A stretch of 64,000 bases of DNA, taken from positions 620,001 to 684,000 of the forward strand of contig NZ_CAJZAI010000001.1 of NCBI RefSeq assembly GCF_914271435.1. The letters are read 5' to 3'. Source of the DNA: Cupriavidus laharis (GTDB lineage Bacteria; Pseudomonadota; Gammaproteobacteria; Burkholderiales; Burkholderiaceae). Both the position numbers and the translations under genes were made by a program. Of this stretch, positions 42,065 to 51,185 are shown piece by piece. Position 1 is the first letter of the stretch. The number at the start of each line of letters is the position of its first letter. The notes under the pieces are model-generated. The model made no database searches. It was not told the DNA's origin and saw only the letters and a program-made list of their open reading frames with translations.

Positions 42065-42412
42065 ATGCGCCTGATTTCTTTGCTGTTGTTCGTACTGCTG
42101 CTTGCCATCCAGTATCCGCTCTGGCTCGGCAAGGGCGGCTGGCTGCGAGTCTGGGAACTCAACCGGCAGGTGCAGGAGCAGGCCACGCGCAACCAGACGC
42201 TGAAGCTGCGCAATGCCAAGCTGGAAGGGGAAGTGAAGGACCTGCAGGACGGTACGGGCGCCATCGAGGAGCGCGCCCGCTACGAGCTTGGCATGGTGAA
42301 GGACGGCGAGGTGTTCGTGCAGTTCGTTGCGCCGGCGCCGAAGGTCAGCGCCACGCCGCCGCTGCCGCCACCGCCACCGCCGAATTCCACTGCGGCCACC
42401 GGCCGCCACTGA
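42065..42412 (+). CDS. ftsB: cell division protein FtsB
   Basis: 115-residue bitopic protein: one N-terminal membrane helix ([20 protein letters not shown]) and a coiled coil ([24 protein letters not shown]), then the FtsB signature [19 protein letters not shown]. The C-terminus is Pro-rich ([11 protein letters not shown]). It forms the FtsQLB complex of the divisome. Position after eno is conserved. ATG 42065 is the family start; a frame open upstream to 41663 crosses eno and the terminator. Confidence 0.95.
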   Translation: MRLISLLLFVLLLAIQYPLWLGKGGWLRVWELNRQVQEQATRNQTLKLRNAKLEGEVKDLQDGTGAIEERARYELGMVKDGEVFVQFVAPAPKVSATPPLPPPPPPNSTAATGRH

Positions 42413-42457
42413 GCGCCAGTTGGCCGACCAGCCCCGCAGCGGGCGGCCTTTCCATCG

Positions 42458-42841
42458 TTACCACCAGTACGGGTAGCCGCCCCAGTAGCCGGGCGAGCTG
42501 AAGCTCACGCCGCCACCCCAGTGGCCGCCGCCCCAGCCTCCATAGAACAGATTCCAGCTTGTGGTCGGATAGGCGTACGCGCGGTAGGCTGCTTCGTAGG
42601 CCTGCTGCTGGCGGATAGCTGCTTCCTGGTCGCGCAGGATCTGCTGGTTCAGGGCATCGAGTTGCTGCTTCTGCTCGACGGTCAGTGGGGCGGTAGCCGC
42701 GGCATCCGGGGCCAGGCGGGCCGTGGCAGGGGTCCCGTTGAGATCGCGCGGGACCGGTGCGGCGCAGCCGCCGGCCAGCAGCGTGGCAACCAGCAAGGCT
42801 GGCAGAACAGGCAGGGAGCGGGTAAGGCGGGCGACGAGCAT
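42458..42841 (-). CDS. small Gly/Trp-rich lipoprotein
   Basis: 127 residues: signal peptide with lipobox (LLAGGC), a Gln/Ala-rich helical middle (EQKQQLDALNQQILRDQEAA) and a Gly-Trp-Tyr-rich end (GGWGGGHWGGG, GYWGGYPYWW). No family recognised. The aromatic C-terminus suggests surface or outer-membrane association; that is a guess. Converges with ftsB and lies downstream of hslO on the same strand, with 151 bases between, which hold no gene. Confidence 0.75.
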   Translation of the reverse strand: MLVARLTRSLPVLPALLVATLLAGGCAAPVPRDLNGTPATARLAPDAAATAPLTVEQKQQLDALNQQILRDQEAAIRQQQAYEAAYRAYAYPTTSWNLFYGGWGGGHWGGGVSFSSPGYWGGYPYWW

Positions 42842-42992
42842 GGCGGCGACGAATGGCGAGTCGGAACATCGGGCGCCAACTGTTTTGGAGCTGGCGCCGT
42901 CGATAACAGCTTAGCTGTTGGACTTGCGCCCTGCAGGGTGGTTCGCCCCCGACATGTCCGCCAAATTACCGGCCCGGTAGGCCGATTTGGGG

Positions 42993-43994
42993 TCAGTGTT
43001 GGTGATGCGCGCCTTCGCCAGCACCAGTGGCGACGTGGGCATGCGTGAACAGCTGGGCGCAGTCCACGGCATCGAATTCGTAGCGCTGGCCGCAGAAATC
43101 GCAATGGATCTCCACATTGCCGCGCTCGGCCACGATGCTGTCGATTTCTTCCTGCCCCAGCGACTGCAGCATGCCCGCCACCTTGGCGCGCGAGCACGAG
43201 CACTGGAAGTGCGGGGTGAGCGGCTCGAAGACACGCAGGCCGGTCTGTTCCAGGTCTTCCCAGAACAGTCGGCGCAGCAGCGTGTCCGGCGTCTCGGCCA
43301 GCAATTCGTCCGATTTCAGGGTGTTGCCGAGCTGGCAGGCGCGGTCCCAGGTGTCCAGGTCCTGCGCGCGGCCGTGCCCCGACAGGGCGGCGCCGGTTTC
43401 GCCGACTTCCTGCGTGCCGCCGTAGGACGGCAGCTTCTGCAGCAGCATGCCGGCCGCGGCATGGTCGTCGGCGGCCAGCCACAGGCGCGTGTCGAGCTGC
43501 TCGGAGGCCTGCATATAGTGCTCCAGCACGGCGCTCATGCTGGCCAGCGGCCCGTGGGCGTCCGCCAGCGGCACGATGCCCTGGTAGGGCTGCTGGCCCG
43601 GCAGCTTGTCCTTCGGGTCGAGCGTGATGGCAAAGCGGCCGTGGCCGTGGACATTGACGAGGTCGGCCAGCGTTGCGTCGTCGTTGATCTGCACGCCTTC
43701 GGCCAGCTTGGCCGTGGCGCGCATCGACAGGTCGGACAGGCACTCCACCACCAGCATGCGCACCGGGCCGTCGCCATGCAGCTGCATGACGAGCGCGCCG
43801 TTGAACTTGAGGTTGGCCGACAGCAGCGCGGCGGCAGCCATCATTTCGCCCAGCACGCGCCGCACCGGCGCGGGATAGGCGTGGCGGTTCAGCACTTCGC
43901 GCCAGGTGGCTTCCATGCGGACCAGTTCGCCGCGCACGGGGGCCGCGTCGAACAGGAATTTCTGCAGGGTGTCGGTAGTGGTCGTATCGGTCAC
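42993..43994 (-). CDS. hslO: redox-regulated chaperone Hsp33
   Basis: 333-residue holdase activated by oxidative unfolding. The zinc switch is intact: CSC (FQCSCSRAK) and CDFC (IHCDFCGQRYEF) near the C-terminus. N-terminal MTDTTTTDTLQKFLFDAAPVRG fits the family. Start codon is GTG at 43994. The gene ends about 150 bases before the Gly/Trp-rich lipoprotein; the gamma carbonic anhydrase gene lies 42 bases upstream on the same strand. Confidence 0.96.
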   Translation of the reverse strand: MTDTTTTDTLQKFLFDAAPVRGELVRMEATWREVLNRHAYPAPVRRVLGEMMAAAALLSANLKFNGALVMQLHGDGPVRMLVVECLSDLSMRATAKLAEGVQINDDATLADLVNVHGHGRFAITLDPKDKLPGQQPYQGIVPLADAHGPLASMSAVLEHYMQASEQLDTRLWLAADDHAAAGMLLQKLPSYGGTQEVGETGAALSGHGRAQDLDTWDRACQLGNTLKSDELLAETPDTLLRRLFWEDLEQTGLRVFEPLTPHFQCSCSRAKVAGMLQSLGQEEIDSIVAERGNVEIHCDFCGQRYEFDAVDCAQLFTHAHVATGAGEGAHHQH

Positions 43995-44036
43995 AATAAT
44001 CTGTCTGTCAATCGGTTGTAGCCGCGGCGGCGCGTG

Positions 44037-44561
44037 TCAGTCGATCCGCTTGAGCTGTTGCTTGTACATGGCCTGGCGCGTGGCGTAGGTCTCGGCATTG
44101 CGATAGAGGTTGGCCACGTCCTGGTCGGTCAGTTCGCGCACCACCTTGGCCGGCGCGCCGAGGATCAGCGAGCGGTCCGGAAATACCTTGCCTTCGGTTA
44201 CCACGGCCCCGGCGCCGACCAGGCACTCCTTGCCGATCACGGCACGGTTCAGCACCACGGCCTGGATGCCGATCAGCGAGCCCTCGCCGACCGTGCAGCC
44301 GTGCAGCATGGCCTGGTGGCCGATGGAAACCTTGTCGCCCAGCGTCAGCGGGCAGCCCGGGTCGACGTGCAGCACGGAGCCTTCCTGGATGTTGGTGTCC
44401 ACGCCGACCATGATCGGTTCGTTGTCGCCCCGGATCACCACGCCCGGCCATGCACTGGCGCGCGACTTCATGGTCACGTTGCCGATGATGGTGGCTTCGG
44501 GAGCCACGTAGGCGTCCTGGTCGATATTGGGAACGAGTTCGCCGAGCTGGTACAGCGCCAT
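44037..44561 (-). CDS. gamma carbonic anhydrase-family hexapeptide protein
   Basis: 174 residues with left-handed beta-helix hexapeptide repeats (DAYVAPEATIIGNVTMKSRA, VLHVDPGCPLTLGDKV). Putative zinc histidines appear in GCPLTLGDKVSIGHQAMLHGC. Family members (YrdA, PaaY, CaiE-like) are usually gamma-carbonic-anhydrase relatives of uncertain activity. GGAG precedes ATG 44561. Same strand as hslO, 42 bases upstream of it; divergent from the DUF455 gene. Confidence 0.92.
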   Translation of the reverse strand: MALYQLGELVPNIDQDAYVAPEATIIGNVTMKSRASAWPGVVIRGDNEPIMVGVDTNIQEGSVLHVDPGCPLTLGDKVSIGHQAMLHGCTVGEGSLIGIQAVVLNRAVIGKECLVGAGAVVTEGKVFPDRSLILGAPAKVVRELTDQDVANLYRNAETYATRQAMYKQQLKRID

Positions 44562-44717
44562 GGAATCTCCTGCACGAAGGTAGTTATCTGGGGATTGCCG
44601 CCGGCCTTTAAAGAGTCCGGGGAGTTGCCGCGGCCGGCCTTGGCGCCGGCACGCCGCATGCGGGGCCGGGCGCGCCCGGCGTGGCTCTACAATGGCGGCA
44701 GACCGGATTTTACGCCC

Positions 44718-45566
44718 ATGCCAGAGATTTCACCCGCCGCCCGTTTGCCTGATCCTTCACAAACGCTTCGCCGGCAGGCGCTTGATGTGCTTTGCCTGAC
44801 CGATGCGCGGGACAAGGCCAATGCCGCGCGTGCACTTTTCCGGCGTGTCGCGGACGCCGACGCCGGCCGTCTGGGCACGGAAGACCACATTAATGCCGTG
44901 CTGCCCATTCCGGGCCGCCCGCCGCAGCCAGAACTGGTGCCGCCACAACAGGTCGACCGTCGCCGTTCCCTGCATACCGACGCTGGCCGCGCCGCCATGA
45001 TCCACGCGCTGTGCCATATCGAATTCAACGCCATCAACCTGGCGCTTGACGCCGTCTGGCGCTTTCCGGGCATGCCGGCGGACTATTACCGCGACTGGCT
45101 GCGCGTGGCCGACGAAGAGGCGCTGCATTTCACGCTGCTGGCGGACCATCTCGGCACGCTGGGCTTCCGCTACGGCGACTTTCCCGCCCACAACAGCCTG
45201 TGGGAAATGTGCGACCGAACCGCAGGTGATGTGCTGGCGCGCATGGCGCTGGTGCCGCGCACGCTGGAGGCGCGCGGGCTCGATGCCTCGCCGCCGGTGC
45301 GCGCGAAGCTGGCCGGGGCGGGCGACCACGCCGCGGCTGCCATCATCGATATCATCCTGCGCGATGAAGTGGGGCACGTGGCCATCGGCAACCATTGGTA
45401 CCGCTGGCTGTGCGCGCAGCGCGGCATCGACCCGGTATCGACCTACGCCGCGCTGGCGCAGCAGCACCGCGCGCCGAAACTGCGAGGCCCGTTCAACCTC
45501 GATGCGCGCCGTGCCGCAGGCTTCGATGAGGATGAGCTGGCGTGGCTGGAGGCCTCTGCCGGCTAG
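44718..45566 (+). CDS. DUF455 ferritin-like protein (COG2833)
   Basis: 282 residues, helical. Carboxylate/His motifs for a di-iron site: MIHALCHIEFNAINLALD (E-x-x-H-type), DEEALHFTLL and RDEVGHVAIGNHWY. COG2833 proteins are ferritin-like and related in fold to MiaE; function not established. ATG 44718; the frame continues upstream to 44034 through the divergent gene and is not real there. It ends at 45566, overlapping the convergent acyl-CoA synthetase stop by 4 bases. Confidence 0.88.
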   Translation: MPEISPAARLPDPSQTLRRQALDVLCLTDARDKANAARALFRRVADADAGRLGTEDHINAVLPIPGRPPQPELVPPQQVDRRRSLHTDAGRAAMIHALCHIEFNAINLALDAVWRFPGMPADYYRDWLRVADEEALHFTLLADHLGTLGFRYGDFPAHNSLWEMCDRTAGDVLARMALVPRTLEARGLDASPPVRAKLAGAGDHAAAAIIDIILRDEVGHVAIGNHWYRWLCAQRGIDPVSTYAALAQQHRAPKLRGPFNLDARRAAGFDEDELAWLEASAG

Positions 45567-47293
45567 CGCTTGTCGGCCGCGCGCTCCTGCTCCAGCAGTC
45601 TGAGCACGCGCCGCTGGACCTTCCCGGTGGTGGTCATCGGCAACTGGTCGATGAACTCGATCTTCTTCGGATACTCGTAGGGCGCAAGCTGGCCGCGCAC
45701 ATGCTCCTGCAGCGCAGCCACCAGCGCCGCGTCGCTGTCGAACGAGCGCGCCACGGAAGGCGTCAGCACGATGAAGGCCTTGACCACGGCGCCGCGCTCG
45801 GCGTCCGGCGAAGGCACCACCGCGCAGTTGGACACAGCCGGATGCTTGAGCAGGCAGTTCTCGATTTCGCTCGGGCCGATGCGGTAGCCCGATGACTTGA
45901 AGACATCGTCGGCACGGCCCTGGTACCAGAGGTAGCCGTCGGCGTCGACGCGCGCCAGGTCGCCCGTGCGGCACCAGCGCAGGCCGTCGCGCTCCACATA
46001 TCTCGAGGCAGTAGCCGCTTCGTTCTTCCAGTAGCCGAGGAAGAAGACCGGGTCGGCGTGACCGTGGATGTCGGTGGTGCAGACCGCGACCTCGCCGTCC
46101 TCGCCGGGTGCGCACGGCCGGCCTTCGTCATCGATGACCTGTACGCGATGGCCCGGGTAGGGCCGTCCCATCGACCCCGCCCGCGCCGGCCAGCCCAGGC
46201 GCGATTCGTCATGCTGCGCCGTGCAATTGCCCACGATGTAATTGATCTCGGTCTGGCCGAACATCTCGTTGACGACCACGCCCATGGCGTCGCGGCACCA
46301 GGTAAAGACCGTTTCGCCGACCGCCTCGCCGGCGCTCATCAGCGCACGCAGCTTCAGCGTGTAGCGCTGCCGCGGTTCGGGGCACGCCTTCATCATCTGC
46401 TTCAGCGCCGTTGGAAACAGGAACGTGTTGGTGACGGCGTAGCGCTCCAGCAGTTCGAACGCGCGCTCGGCCGAGAACCGGCCCTGGTAGCCGACAATCG
46501 GCTTGCCGAAATAGAGCGCCGGCATCAGCGCATCCCACAGGCCACCGGTCCAGGCCCAGTCCGCCGGACTCCAGAACACATCGTCGTCCTGCGGATACCA
46601 GTTCTGCGAGCAGACGAAGCCGGGCAGGTTGCCGATCAAGGCACGGTGCGGGATCAGCGCGCCCTTGGGCGGGCCGGTGGTGCCGCTGGTGTAGATCAGC
46701 ACGGCGGCTTCGTTGGCCTTGGTCTGCTCGGCCGTGAACGTCGGCAGCTGCGCGGCAAGCAGGATGTCCCAGTCATGATCGCCGCGGCCGCGCGCGTCGC
46801 CGGCGGCGATCACGGTGGCCAGCGTCGGGCATTCCGGGCGTGCGGCAAGCACGTTGTCGATCGAGGTCTCGTCGGCGATCGCCACGACGGATTCGCTGTG
46901 GCCGATGCGGTAAGCCAGCGCCTCGGGACCGAACAGCATCGACAATGGCGTGGCGATGGCACCGAGCTGGGAGATCGCCATGTAGGCAATGGCCGTTTCG
47001 ATACGCTGCGGCATGACGATGGCGACGCGGTCGCCGCGCTGCACGCCGACCCCGCGCAATGCCGCCGACAGGCGATTCGCTTCCGCCTGGAGATGCGCAA
47101 AGCTGAACGCGTCGCGACGCCCGTCCTCGTGTTCGGTATAGATCGCGAAGCGGTCGGCAGTGGCCGGATCGCGCGCCCAGCGGCCGCAGCAGGCCTCGGC
47201 CAGGTTGAAGTGCTCGGGTACCTGCCAGCGGAAGGTGTCATAGAGCGCCTGGTAGTCGTCGCGCCGGGTCGCCGGCAGGGCCACTGCAGCCAT
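45563..47293 (-). CDS. medium-chain-type acyl-CoA synthetase (AMP-binding)
   Basis: 576-residue ANL ligase of the ACSM/acetyl-CoA-synthetase-like branch: IYTSGTTGPPKGALIPHRA, DDVFWSPADWAWTGGLWD, EMFGQTEINYIVGN, GYWKNEAATASRYV, DDVFKSSGYRIGPSEIE, and the terminal TTTGKVQRR lysine motif. AGGAG precedes ATG 47293. A perfect palindrome (47329-47340) lies in the short gap to the divergent hydrolase, a likely site for joint control. Confidence 0.95.
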   Translation of the reverse strand: MAAVALPATRRDDYQALYDTFRWQVPEHFNLAEACCGRWARDPATADRFAIYTEHEDGRRDAFSFAHLQAEANRLSAALRGVGVQRGDRVAIVMPQRIETAIAYMAISQLGAIATPLSMLFGPEALAYRIGHSESVVAIADETSIDNVLAARPECPTLATVIAAGDARGRGDHDWDILLAAQLPTFTAEQTKANEAAVLIYTSGTTGPPKGALIPHRALIGNLPGFVCSQNWYPQDDDVFWSPADWAWTGGLWDALMPALYFGKPIVGYQGRFSAERAFELLERYAVTNTFLFPTALKQMMKACPEPRQRYTLKLRALMSAGEAVGETVFTWCRDAMGVVVNEMFGQTEINYIVGNCTAQHDESRLGWPARAGSMGRPYPGHRVQVIDDEGRPCAPGEDGEVAVCTTDIHGHADPVFFLGYWKNEAATASRYVERDGLRWCRTGDLARVDADGYLWYQGRADDVFKSSGYRIGPSEIENCLLKHPAVSNCAVVPSPDAERGAVVKAFIVLTPSVARSFDSDAALVAALQEHVRGQLAPYEYPKKIEFIDQLPMTTTGKVQRRVLRLLEQERAADKR

Positions 47294-47328
47294 GCTGCTG
47301 TCTCCTTTGAGTGTCGCTATAATTCTGC

Positions 47329-47340
47329 GAACGATCGTTC
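47329..47340. promoter_or_regulatory. palindromic operator candidate GAACGATCGTTC
   Basis: Perfect 12-bp palindrome in the 120-base gap between the divergent acyl-CoA synthetase and hydrolase. It lies five bases after a plus-strand TATAAT (47318-47323), over the expected start of transcription. The arms resemble TetR-type operators seen at fatty-acid genes in this group; assignment is inference. Confidence 0.6.
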
Positions 47341-47413
47341 TATTTTATGCGGGCTTCCACGCCGGCCCCCGGGGCCGCGCAAGGCAGGGAAAGTCTGCAA
47401 CCAGGGGAGACAA

Positions 47414-48307
47414 ATGACTATCAAGGAAACCTCGCGCTCTGAATTTATCACGTTGCGCGGCCTGCGCTACCACGTGCGCCAGTGGGGAACTCCTGGGGCG
47501 CCCAAGCTGTTCATGCTGCATGGCTGGATGGACGTGGCGGCTTCGTTCCAGTTCCTGGTGGATTGTCTCGAGCGCGAGTGGCACGTGATCGCGCCCGACT
47601 GGCGAGGCTTTGGCGAAACCGACTGGCCGACACGCTATCCGGGCACGCAGTCATACTGGTTTGCCGACTACATTGCCGACCTGGAGGCGCTGCTCGACCA
47701 CTACCAGCCCGAAGGGCAGGTTGACCTGGTGGGACATAGCATGGGCGCCAACGTGGCCTGCCTGTATGCGGGCATCCGGCCCGAGCGCGTGCGCCGGGTA
47801 GTGGATCTCGAAGGGTTTGGCATGACGCAGACGCGCGCCGGGCAAGCGCCGAAGCGCTATGCACGTTGGCTCGACGAGTTGCGCGAGAGCCCGGAATTGC
47901 GTACCTACGACGATGCGGCCGGCGTGGCGGCGCGGCTGCAGAAAACCAATCCGCGCCTGCCGGACGACCGTGCGGCGTTCCTCGCCGAGCACTGGTCGCG
48001 CCGCAACGAGGCCGGGCGCTGGGAAATCCTTGGCGATCCCGCGCACAAGCTGGTGAATCCGGTGCTGTACCGGCTCGATGAGGTTATGGCGATCTGGGCA
48101 CAGGTGAGCGCCCCGGTGCTGCATGTGGAAGCGCGCGATTCGGAAACGCTGCGCCATATCGCCCACAAGCAGACGCTTGACGAATTCCGCGAGCGCTTCC
48201 GCGCATTTCGCGATTTCCGTGAAGCGATCATCGATGACGCGGGCCACATGCTGCATCACGACCAGCCGGCCGCAGTGGCGGCGCTGATCGAATCGTTCTG
48301 CGCCTGA
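47414..48307 (+). CDS. alpha/beta hydrolase
   Basis: 297 residues: HGWMD (36-40) oxyanion block, DWRGFGETDWP, nucleophile S109 in GHSMGANVA, and catalytic His in DDAGHMLHHD. Close to epoxide hydrolase/esterase-type proteins; substrate unknown. GGGGAG precedes ATG 47414. Divergent from the acyl-CoA synthetase across a palindromic site, suggesting a role in the same lipid pathway. Frames extending upstream to 46058 run through the synthetase and are artefacts. Confidence 0.9.
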   Translation: MTIKETSRSEFITLRGLRYHVRQWGTPGAPKLFMLHGWMDVAASFQFLVDCLEREWHVIAPDWRGFGETDWPTRYPGTQSYWFADYIADLEALLDHYQPEGQVDLVGHSMGANVACLYAGIRPERVRRVVDLEGFGMTQTRAGQAPKRYARWLDELRESPELRTYDDAAGVAARLQKTNPRLPDDRAAFLAEHWSRRNEAGRWEILGDPAHKLVNPVLYRLDEVMAIWAQVSAPVLHVEARDSETLRHIAHKQTLDEFRERFRAFRDFREAIIDDAGHMLHHDQPAAVAALIESFCA

Positions 48308-48325
48308 GCCCGGTACTGCCGCGCC

Positions 48326-49414
48326 TCAGGCGTGCGTGAGCTTTTCCTTGAGGGCCGCGTTGTTGCTGGTGTGCACATGCACCAGCGACTTCTCCGGAAA
48401 CGCGTAGTGATAGGCCTTGCGCAAGGCCAGCGCTGCTTCGTGGAAGCCGGACAGGATCAGCTTCTGCTTGTTGGCGTAGTAAGCGATGTCGCCGGCCGCA
48501 AAGATGCCGCGCCGCGAGCTTTCGTAAGTAGTGGTGTCAACGAGGATGCGGCCGGCGCGCATGTCCATGTCCCAGTGTGCGATCGGGCCGGGCTCCGAGA
48601 CGAGTCCGTAGAGCGCCACCAGTTCGTCCACGGGCAGGGGCTGGACGCCGTCGCGGCTGCGGACCTCGATCTCGGTGAGCGCGGCATCGGTGCCGTCCCC
48701 GGCGGTCTTGAGCGCGCTGAGCATGCCGACGACGAAATCCATCTCGCCGGCCGCCACGGCTGCATGCATTTCGGCCACCGTGCCGTCGGCGGCGCGGAAA
48801 CCGTCGCGCCGGTGCAGCAGCGTCACGCGCGCGGCGACCTTGCGCAGGGCCAGCGCCCAATCCAGCGCGGAGTCGCCGCCGCCGGCCACCACCACGCGCT
48901 TGCCGGCGAATCGCGATACATCGCGCACGGCGTAATGCACGTGACGGCCTTCCAGCGCCGGGGCCTCGGGCAGCGATACGCGCTGCGGCGCGAAGGCGCC
49001 GGCACCGGCGCAGACCAGCACGGCGGCCACGTTAAAGCGCTTGCCGGTGTCGGTGGTCACCAGCAGGCGCGGATGGCCGTCGCCCTGTACGGGCAGCACT
49101 TCGGTCACGCTTTCGGCGCGCTGGTTGAAGTGCATCGGGAAGGCGAATGGCGCGCACTGGTCCAGCAGGCGGTCCACCAGCTCCTGGGCCAGGCAGCCCG
49201 GAACGGCCGGGATGTCGTAGATCGGCTTCTCGGGGTACAGCTCGGTGCACTGGCCACCGGCGCGATCCAGTACATCGATCAGCTCGCATTTCAGGCCGAG
49301 CACGCCGGCCTGGAATGCGGCGAACAGGCCAACCGGGCCCGCACCCACGATCAGCACGTCGGTGGTGGTGGTGTCGGCGGCGACGGGCAGGGGAGTGGTG
49401 TTGTCGGTGGGCAT
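48326..49414 (-). CDS. ferredoxin/flavodoxin-NADP+ reductase (TrxR-like type)
   Basis: 362-residue FAD/NAD(P) protein: FAD motif GAGPVGL (24-30), GQCTELYPEKPIYDIP as in the bacterial FNR type resembling thioredoxin reductase, NADP motif VVAGGGDSALDWAL, and FAAGDIAYYANKQKLI. No CxxC redox pair is seen between the domains, which separates it from TrxB. ATG 49414; a frame open upstream to 49699 overlaps the PHP gene. Converges with the hydrolase, stops 18 bases apart. Confidence 0.92.
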   Translation of the reverse strand: MPTDNTTPLPVAADTTTTDVLIVGAGPVGLFAAFQAGVLGLKCELIDVLDRAGGQCTELYPEKPIYDIPAVPGCLAQELVDRLLDQCAPFAFPMHFNQRAESVTEVLPVQGDGHPRLLVTTDTGKRFNVAAVLVCAGAGAFAPQRVSLPEAPALEGRHVHYAVRDVSRFAGKRVVVAGGGDSALDWALALRKVAARVTLLHRRDGFRAADGTVAEMHAAVAAGEMDFVVGMLSALKTAGDGTDAALTEIEVRSRDGVQPLPVDELVALYGLVSEPGPIAHWDMDMRAGRILVDTTTYESSRRGIFAAGDIAYYANKQKLILSGFHEAALALRKAYHYAFPEKSLVHVHTSNNAALKEKLTHA

Positions 49415-49574
49415 TGGCTGGGTGCGGCAGGCAGGTAGGTAATCCGAAACCCGACTATACCGCGCCGCCGGCGCGATTCCGCCGACGCCAGCGTTGCCGG
49501 CAAGGGCATTTCCGTTGCGGCGGCGAACGTGGATGGGGCCAGCCCGAAAGCACATACGGGAGTAGAATAGCCAC

Positions 49575-50420
49575 ATGCCCGACCCGCACACCCTTAACGC
49601 CGATCTGCACTGCCATTCCACCGTGTCCGACGGCACGATGTCGCCACGCGCCGTTGCCGAGCGCGCGCATGCAGGCGGTGTGCAACTGTGGTCGCTCACG
49701 GACCATGACGAGGTCGGCGGGCAGGCGGAAGCGCGTGCCGCTGCGGAGGCGCTGGGCCTGCGCTATGTTCATGGCGTCGAGATTTCGGTGACCTGGGCCG
49801 GCCAGACCGTCCATATCGTCGGCCTGCAGATCGATCCGTTCTGCCCCGCGCTGGTCGACGGGCTCGCCGACACGCGCTCGGGCCGCGCACGGCGCGCGCG
49901 CGACATCGGCGACGCGCTGGCGAAGATCGGCATCGAGGGCGCTTATCGGGGCGCGCTGCAGCACGTCGGCAATCCCGACCTTATCTCTCGCACGCATTTT
50001 GCCCGCTGGCTGGTGGACCAGGGCTACTGCGCCACGATCAGCGACGTGTTTAGCCAGTACCTGTCCGAGGGGCGGCCCGGCTATGTGGGCCACCGCTGGG
50101 CGAACCTTTCCGATGCCATCGGCTGGATCCGCGCGGCGGGCGGCATCGCCGTGATGGCCCATCCGGGCCGCTACAACTACACCGATACGCAGCACGACGC
50201 GCTGTTCGACGAGTTCACGGCGCTGGGCGGCCGTGCGGTCGAAGTGGTGACAGGCAGCCATACGCCGGACCAGTACCGGCGCTATGCCGACGTGGCCCGC
50301 CGCTACGGCCTGCTGGCGTCCCGTGGCTCGGACTTCCACGGTCCCGGTGAAGGCCGCGTGGAGCTTGGCGCGCTGCCGCCGTTGCCGCCGACGGTGACGC
50401 CTGTATGGCACGACTGGTAG
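49575..50420 (+). CDS. PHP-domain protein (RNase AM/YciV-type exoribonuclease)
   Basis: 281-residue PHP-domain metal hydrolase: DLHCHSTVSDG, DHDEVGGQ, GVEISVTWAGQTVHIVGL, ISRTHFAR and SDFHGPG carry the metal ligands. The pattern matches YciV/TrpH, shown in E. coli to trim 5' ends of rRNA and degrade short oligonucleotides (RNase AM). Similar fold to HisK phosphatases, so phosphatase activity is an alternative. A TAGAAT box (49563-49568) ends six bases before the ATG, which would make a very short leader. Followed 89 bases on by a YciO-type gene, a common pairing. Confidence 0.9.
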   Translation: MPDPHTLNADLHCHSTVSDGTMSPRAVAERAHAGGVQLWSLTDHDEVGGQAEARAAAEALGLRYVHGVEISVTWAGQTVHIVGLQIDPFCPALVDGLADTRSGRARRARDIGDALAKIGIEGAYRGALQHVGNPDLISRTHFARWLVDQGYCATISDVFSQYLSEGRPGYVGHRWANLSDAIGWIRAAGGIAVMAHPGRYNYTDTQHDALFDEFTALGGRAVEVVTGSHTPDQYRRYADVARRYGLLASRGSDFHGPGEGRVELGALPPLPPTVTPVWHDW

Positions 50421-50509
50421 CCGGCCCCAGCTGCCGGGCTGGCGCGGGCGACGGTGCCTGGCTGCCGGCCTCGAACCCTGCCCGAACCCGCCCCTGAGTC
50501 CGCCCGGCC

Positions 50510-51133
50510 ATGTCCCAGTACTTTGATATCCACCCCGTCAACCCACAGCCGCGGCTCATCAAGCAGGCCGTGCAGATCATCCGCCAGGGCGGGCTGATCG
50601 CGCTGCCAACCGACTCCAGCTATGCGCTGGCCTGCCAGCTTGACGACAAGGCGGCGGTGGAGCGCCTGCGCCGGCTGCGCGGCATCGACGACAAGCACCA
50701 CCTCACGCTGATGTGCAGCGACCTGTCCGAGCTGGGCAGCTTCGCGCGCGTAGACAACCGGCAGTACCGCTGGATCAAGGGCGCGACGCCGGGGCCGTAC
50801 GTCTTCATCCTCGAAGCAACCAAGGAAGTGCCGCGCCGGCTGTCGCACCCGGCGCGCAAGACCATCGGCGTGCGCGTGCCCGACCACGCCATCCCGCTGG
50901 CGCTGCTGGCCGAAGCGGGGGAACCGCTGCTGACCGCTACGCTGCAGCTGCCCGGCGACGAGGAGCCGATGAATGATCCGTCGGAAATCCGGGCCCGGCT
51001 CGAGAAACTGCTGGACCTGGTGATTTGCGGCGGGCCCGCGCCGGCCCAGCCCACGACCGTGATCGACCTGACCAGCGGGGAGCCGGAACTGGTGCGTGCC
51101 GGAAGGGGCGATATCGCACGCTTCGGCCTGTGA
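50510..51133 (+). CDS. YciO-type Sua5/YrdC family protein
   Basis: 207 residues: start MSQYFDIHPVNPQPRLIKQA, IALPTDSSYALACQ, LCSDLSELGSFARVDN, TPGPYVFILEATKEVPRR and KTIGVRVPD. The family includes threonylcarbamoyl-AMP synthases for tRNA t6A, but the YciO branch is distinct and its role unclear. It follows the YciV-type gene, as in enterobacteria. Confidence 0.92.
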   Translation: MSQYFDIHPVNPQPRLIKQAVQIIRQGGLIALPTDSSYALACQLDDKAAVERLRRLRGIDDKHHLTLMCSDLSELGSFARVDNRQYRWIKGATPGPYVFILEATKEVPRRLSHPARKTIGVRVPDHAIPLALLAEAGEPLLTATLQLPGDEEPMNDPSEIRARLEKLLDLVICGGPAPAQPTTVIDLTSGEPELVRAGRGDIARFGL

Positions 51134-51172
51134 ATTCCCGGCGGCACGCGAGCCGGCCGCCAGCCTGCCCGG

Positions 51173-51178
51173 TACAAT
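51173..51178 (+). promoter_or_regulatory. candidate -10 box before the M50 protease
   Basis: TACAAT ending seven bases before the ATG at 51186. If used, the mRNA would be leaderless or nearly so. Confidence 0.35.
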
Positions 51179-51185
51179 AAGCCTC

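Noticed and set aside
48301..48333. CGCCTGAG / CTCAGGCG inverted repeat
   Set aside because: It is formed by the Ala-stop codons of two convergent genes with a GC-rich spacer and no T-run; likely chance.
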